A DNA stretch of 64,000 nucleotides from Rhizobium sp. BG4 (GTDB lineage: Bacteria > Pseudomonadota > Alphaproteobacteria > Rhizobiales > Rhizobiaceae), in the NCBI RefSeq assembly GCF_016864575.1, contig NZ_CP044125.1:744001-808000 (forward strand). The letters are read 5' to 3'. A model generated the notes under the pieces. That model was not told the DNA's origin. It worked only from the letters and a program-made list of their open reading frames with translations, and ran no database searches. Shown one piece after another: positions 62,317 through 64,000 of the stretch. The position numbers and the translations under genes are program-made. Within the stretch, counting starts at the first letter, position 1. The number at the start of each line of letters is the position of its first letter.

Positions 62317-63863
62317 GGCACGCCTCCGGGGAAGACGGAGTGGATATAGGCGGAGGGATCGGCGAGGCTTTCGGCCGCTGACTGGGTGAGCGACAGGAGC
62401 TGTTCCGGCAGGATGCCGAAGGCAACGACGAGTGCGGTCAGGAGCAGCAGCGGCACGGTCATGGTCCAGCCGATTGCGGCGGGTGCGGCCGCCTCGCCGG
62501 CCGGGCGCCAATAGGCGAGCAGGAAGACGCGGCCGAAGCAGATGGTGGTGAGGAAGCCGCCCACCAGCAGCGATGCCGCCAGCCACCAGGCGCCGACATC
62601 GAGCGAGGCCTTGACCAGCATCAGCTTCGGCCAGAAGCCGGAAAACGGCGGCAGGCCGGAGGCGGCGAAGAACAGGATGAGCGAGACGGCGGCAAACCAG
62701 CCGCGCGCCCGGTAAAGGCCGCCGAGCGACGCCAGCGAGAAGCTGCCGCCGAGGCGACCGGCAATGCCGGCGGCGAAATAGAGCGCCACCATCAGCACGA
62801 TCGAATGCAGCGCATAGAAGATCGCGCCGCTGACGCCGCCCGGCGTGCCGATCGATATGCCGACCAGCATGTTGCCGATGCCTGAAATCACGACATAGCC
62901 GAGCAGGCGGCGGATATCGGTCTGCGCCAGCGCGCCGAGCGCACCGGAGAGCGTCGTTGCTGCGCCGAGCACGGCGATTAGCAGGCTGAGTTCTTCCCGC
63001 TCGACCGGCATCAGCATGACCATGACGCGGATCAGCGCGTAGATGCCGACCTTGGTGAGCAGGCCGGCGAACAGCGCGGAAACGACGATGCGCGGCGTAT
63101 GATAGGAGGCGGGCAGCCAGAAATTCACCGGGAAAGCGGCGGCCTTCATGGCGAAGGCGAAGAGGAAGAGTGCGGCGAGCGTCACCAGCGGCGCGCTGTC
63201 GCGAAGGCTTGCGGCCTTCTGCGCCACGTCCGCCATGTTGAGCGTGCCGAAGATGGCGTAGAGATAGCCGACGGCCGTCAGAAACAGCGTCGTGGCGATC
63301 AGATTCAGCACCGCATATTTCATCGCGCCGTCGATCTGCCGGCGCTCGGAGCCGAGGATCAGCAGGCCGAAGGACGAGATCAAGAGCACCTCGAACCAGA
63401 CATAGAGATTGAAGACGTCTCCTGTCAAGAAGGCGCCGCTGACACCGGCCATCAGGAGAAGCAGCAGCGGGAAGAAGCCGAAACGGCGATGCCCGGCATC
63501 GGTATCGGCAAGCGCATAGAGGCTGCCTGCCAGTGCTGCGATCGCCGCCGCAAGCGCCATCAGCGCCCCAAAAAGATCGGCGGTGAAGGCAATGCCGAAC
63601 GGCGGCAGCCAGCGGCCCATCACCATGGTGACCGGCCCTTCGGCGATGACCTTCTGCAGCAGGAGCGCGTCGATGACGACGAGGGCCGCGAGGCCGATCA
63701 CGGCGATCGGGGCGTGGAGGCGGACATGGGCACGCAGCGTCAGCAGCAGGGCGCCGAGGACGATGCAGAGCGCGACGGGCAGAATGACGAGCCAATGGCC
63801 CGCCGGAACGGGGGCGGTGAGCATGGCGGTGGAGAGGTCGATTGCAGTGGTGGGGGTCGCCAT
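62313..63863 (-). CDS. phaD: K+/H+ antiporter subunit D
   Basis: 516 residues, a 14-helix NuoM/NuoN-like antiporter subunit. It has the Proton_antipo_M pattern [26 protein letters not shown], conserved Lys in [36 protein letters not shown] (Lys in the channel) and [16 protein letters not shown]. In the Rhizobiales Pha systems it contributes to K+/H+ exchange and pH adaptation. Its start codon overlaps the stop of the upstream reading frame (phaC). Confidence 0.95.
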   Translation of the reverse strand: MATPTTAIDLSTAMLTAPVPAGHWLVILPVALCIVLGALLLTLRAHVRLHAPIAVIGLAALVVIDALLLQKVIAEGPVTMVMGRWLPPFGIAFTADLFGALMALAAAIAALAGSLYALADTDAGHRRFGFFPLLLLLMAGVSGAFLTGDVFNLYVWFEVLLISSFGLLILGSERRQIDGAMKYAVLNLIATTLFLTAVGYLYAIFGTLNMADVAQKAASLRDSAPLVTLAALFLFAFAMKAAAFPVNFWLPASYHTPRIVVSALFAGLLTKVGIYALIRVMVMLMPVEREELSLLIAVLGAATTLSGALGALAQTDIRRLLGYVVISGIGNMLVGISIGTPGGVSGAIFYALHSIVLMVALYFAAGIAGRLGGSFSLASLGGLYRARGWFAAVSLILFFAASGLPPFSGFWPKLMLVKASLDVGAWWLAASLLVGGFLTTICFGRVFLLAYWRPAGEAAAPAAIGWTMTVPLLLLTALVVAFGILPEQLLSLTQSAAESLADPSAYIHSVFPGGVP

Positions 63864-64000
63864 CAGTGCGCCTCTCGCGGCGTTGTGGCCGGGAAAAAGG
63901 CCCTCTCTGCCCTGCCGGGCATCTCCCCCACAAGGGGGGAGAAACGCTGGACGCGTCCGCTCGCCCGGCAGTCATCCGGAAGCGTGAAGCCGCCGCCCTG
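63863..64000 (-). CDS. phaC: Partial reading frame ending at phaD, probably phaC C-terminus
   Basis: The frame stays open from the window edge to a TGA that overlaps the phaD ATG, the same kind of coupling as the other pha genes, so this is probably the end of phaC. The visible 45 residues (GGGFTLPDDCRASGRVQRFSPL then GEMPGRAER) do not resemble the MnhC core and include a common rhizobial intergenic repeat, so the normal phaC end may have been extended. The identity rests on position only. Confidence 0.45.
   Translation of the reverse strand, partial: QGGGFTLPDDCRASGRVQRFSPLVGEMPGRAERAFFPATTPREAH
63901..63950. repeat. Rhizobial repeat inside the phaC-phaD junction
   Basis: CCCTGCCGGGCATCTCCCCC / AAGGGGGGAGA is a common rhizobial intergenic repeat; here it is read in frame in the partial phaC tail. 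Confidence 0.55.

Noticed and set aside
1..64000. Prophage, integrative element or transposon
   Set aside because: No integrase, transposase, terminase or relaxase pattern was seen in any frame; the 3'-end scars are the only sign of insertion.
1..64000. tRNA or rRNA genes
   Set aside because: No cloverleaf-like CCA-adjacent sequence or rRNA segment was recognised by eye in the intergenic regions; a tRNA scan would be decisive.

Overview
The window looks like about 64 kb of chromosome from a Rhizobium-type alphaproteobacterium (R. etli / R. leguminosarum group). The evidence is high GC, a RopA-type porin, a MucR/Ros zinc-finger regulator, a Pha-type K+/H+ antiporter operon, the lpxK-DUF2093-mutL neighbourhood and several rhizobial palindromic intergenic repeats. 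This assignment is inference from gene content. No rRNA, tRNA, CRISPR array, transposase, integrase or phage gene was seen.

Layout. 1-7143: a partial SleB-type cell-wall hydrolase, a corA-kup ion-transport pair, mrp, and a divergent Rsm22-family gene. 7189-12280: a LuxR solo regulator, then an IclR regulator divergent from a four-gene D-galactose operon (dehydrogenase, KDGal kinase, KDPGal aldolase, lactonase) with a visible promoter and operator palindrome. 12409-22609: a PRC-barrel gene broken by a frameshift, a two-domain flavin oxidoreductase, a degenerate-GGDEF/EAL protein, a PAS/receiver protein without a kinase, mutL, DUF2093, a GNAT gene and lpxK. 22610-36129: a DUF1214/DUF1254 pair, small conserved proteins, DUF2336, DUF1491, a frameshifted cytoplasmic chemoreceptor, the porin gene between two TetR-related genes, a histidine kinase with a peptidoglycan-binding partner, DUF5330 and sufE.

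36134-50572 is the most accessory part. An AraC/SDR pair is followed by small membrane proteins, a lipoprotein and DUF6678- and DUF3592-like proteins, mixed with c-di-GMP genes, arr (rifampin ADP-ribosyltransferase) and a cupredoxin. Two resident genes here, an SDR and a VOC-family gene, have extra decayed copies of their own 3' ends on the far side of inserted genes, one for the SDR and two for the VOC gene. This suggests insertion or duplication at gene ends.

50691-64000: a class II aldolase/HAD pair with a divergent LysR, a siderophore-interacting protein, a frameshifted ornithine-cyclodeaminase-like gene, an operon joining a stand-alone DnaA domain IV protein to DUF6456, an SDR/AraC pair, an MFS transporter, mucR, and phaC(partial)-D-E-F-G.

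Four genes (PRC-barrel, chemoreceptor, DUF2721, ornithine cyclodeaminase) each change frame once within otherwise well-conserved protein sequence, mostly in GC-rich runs. Sequencing error or true decay cannot be told apart from sequence alone.
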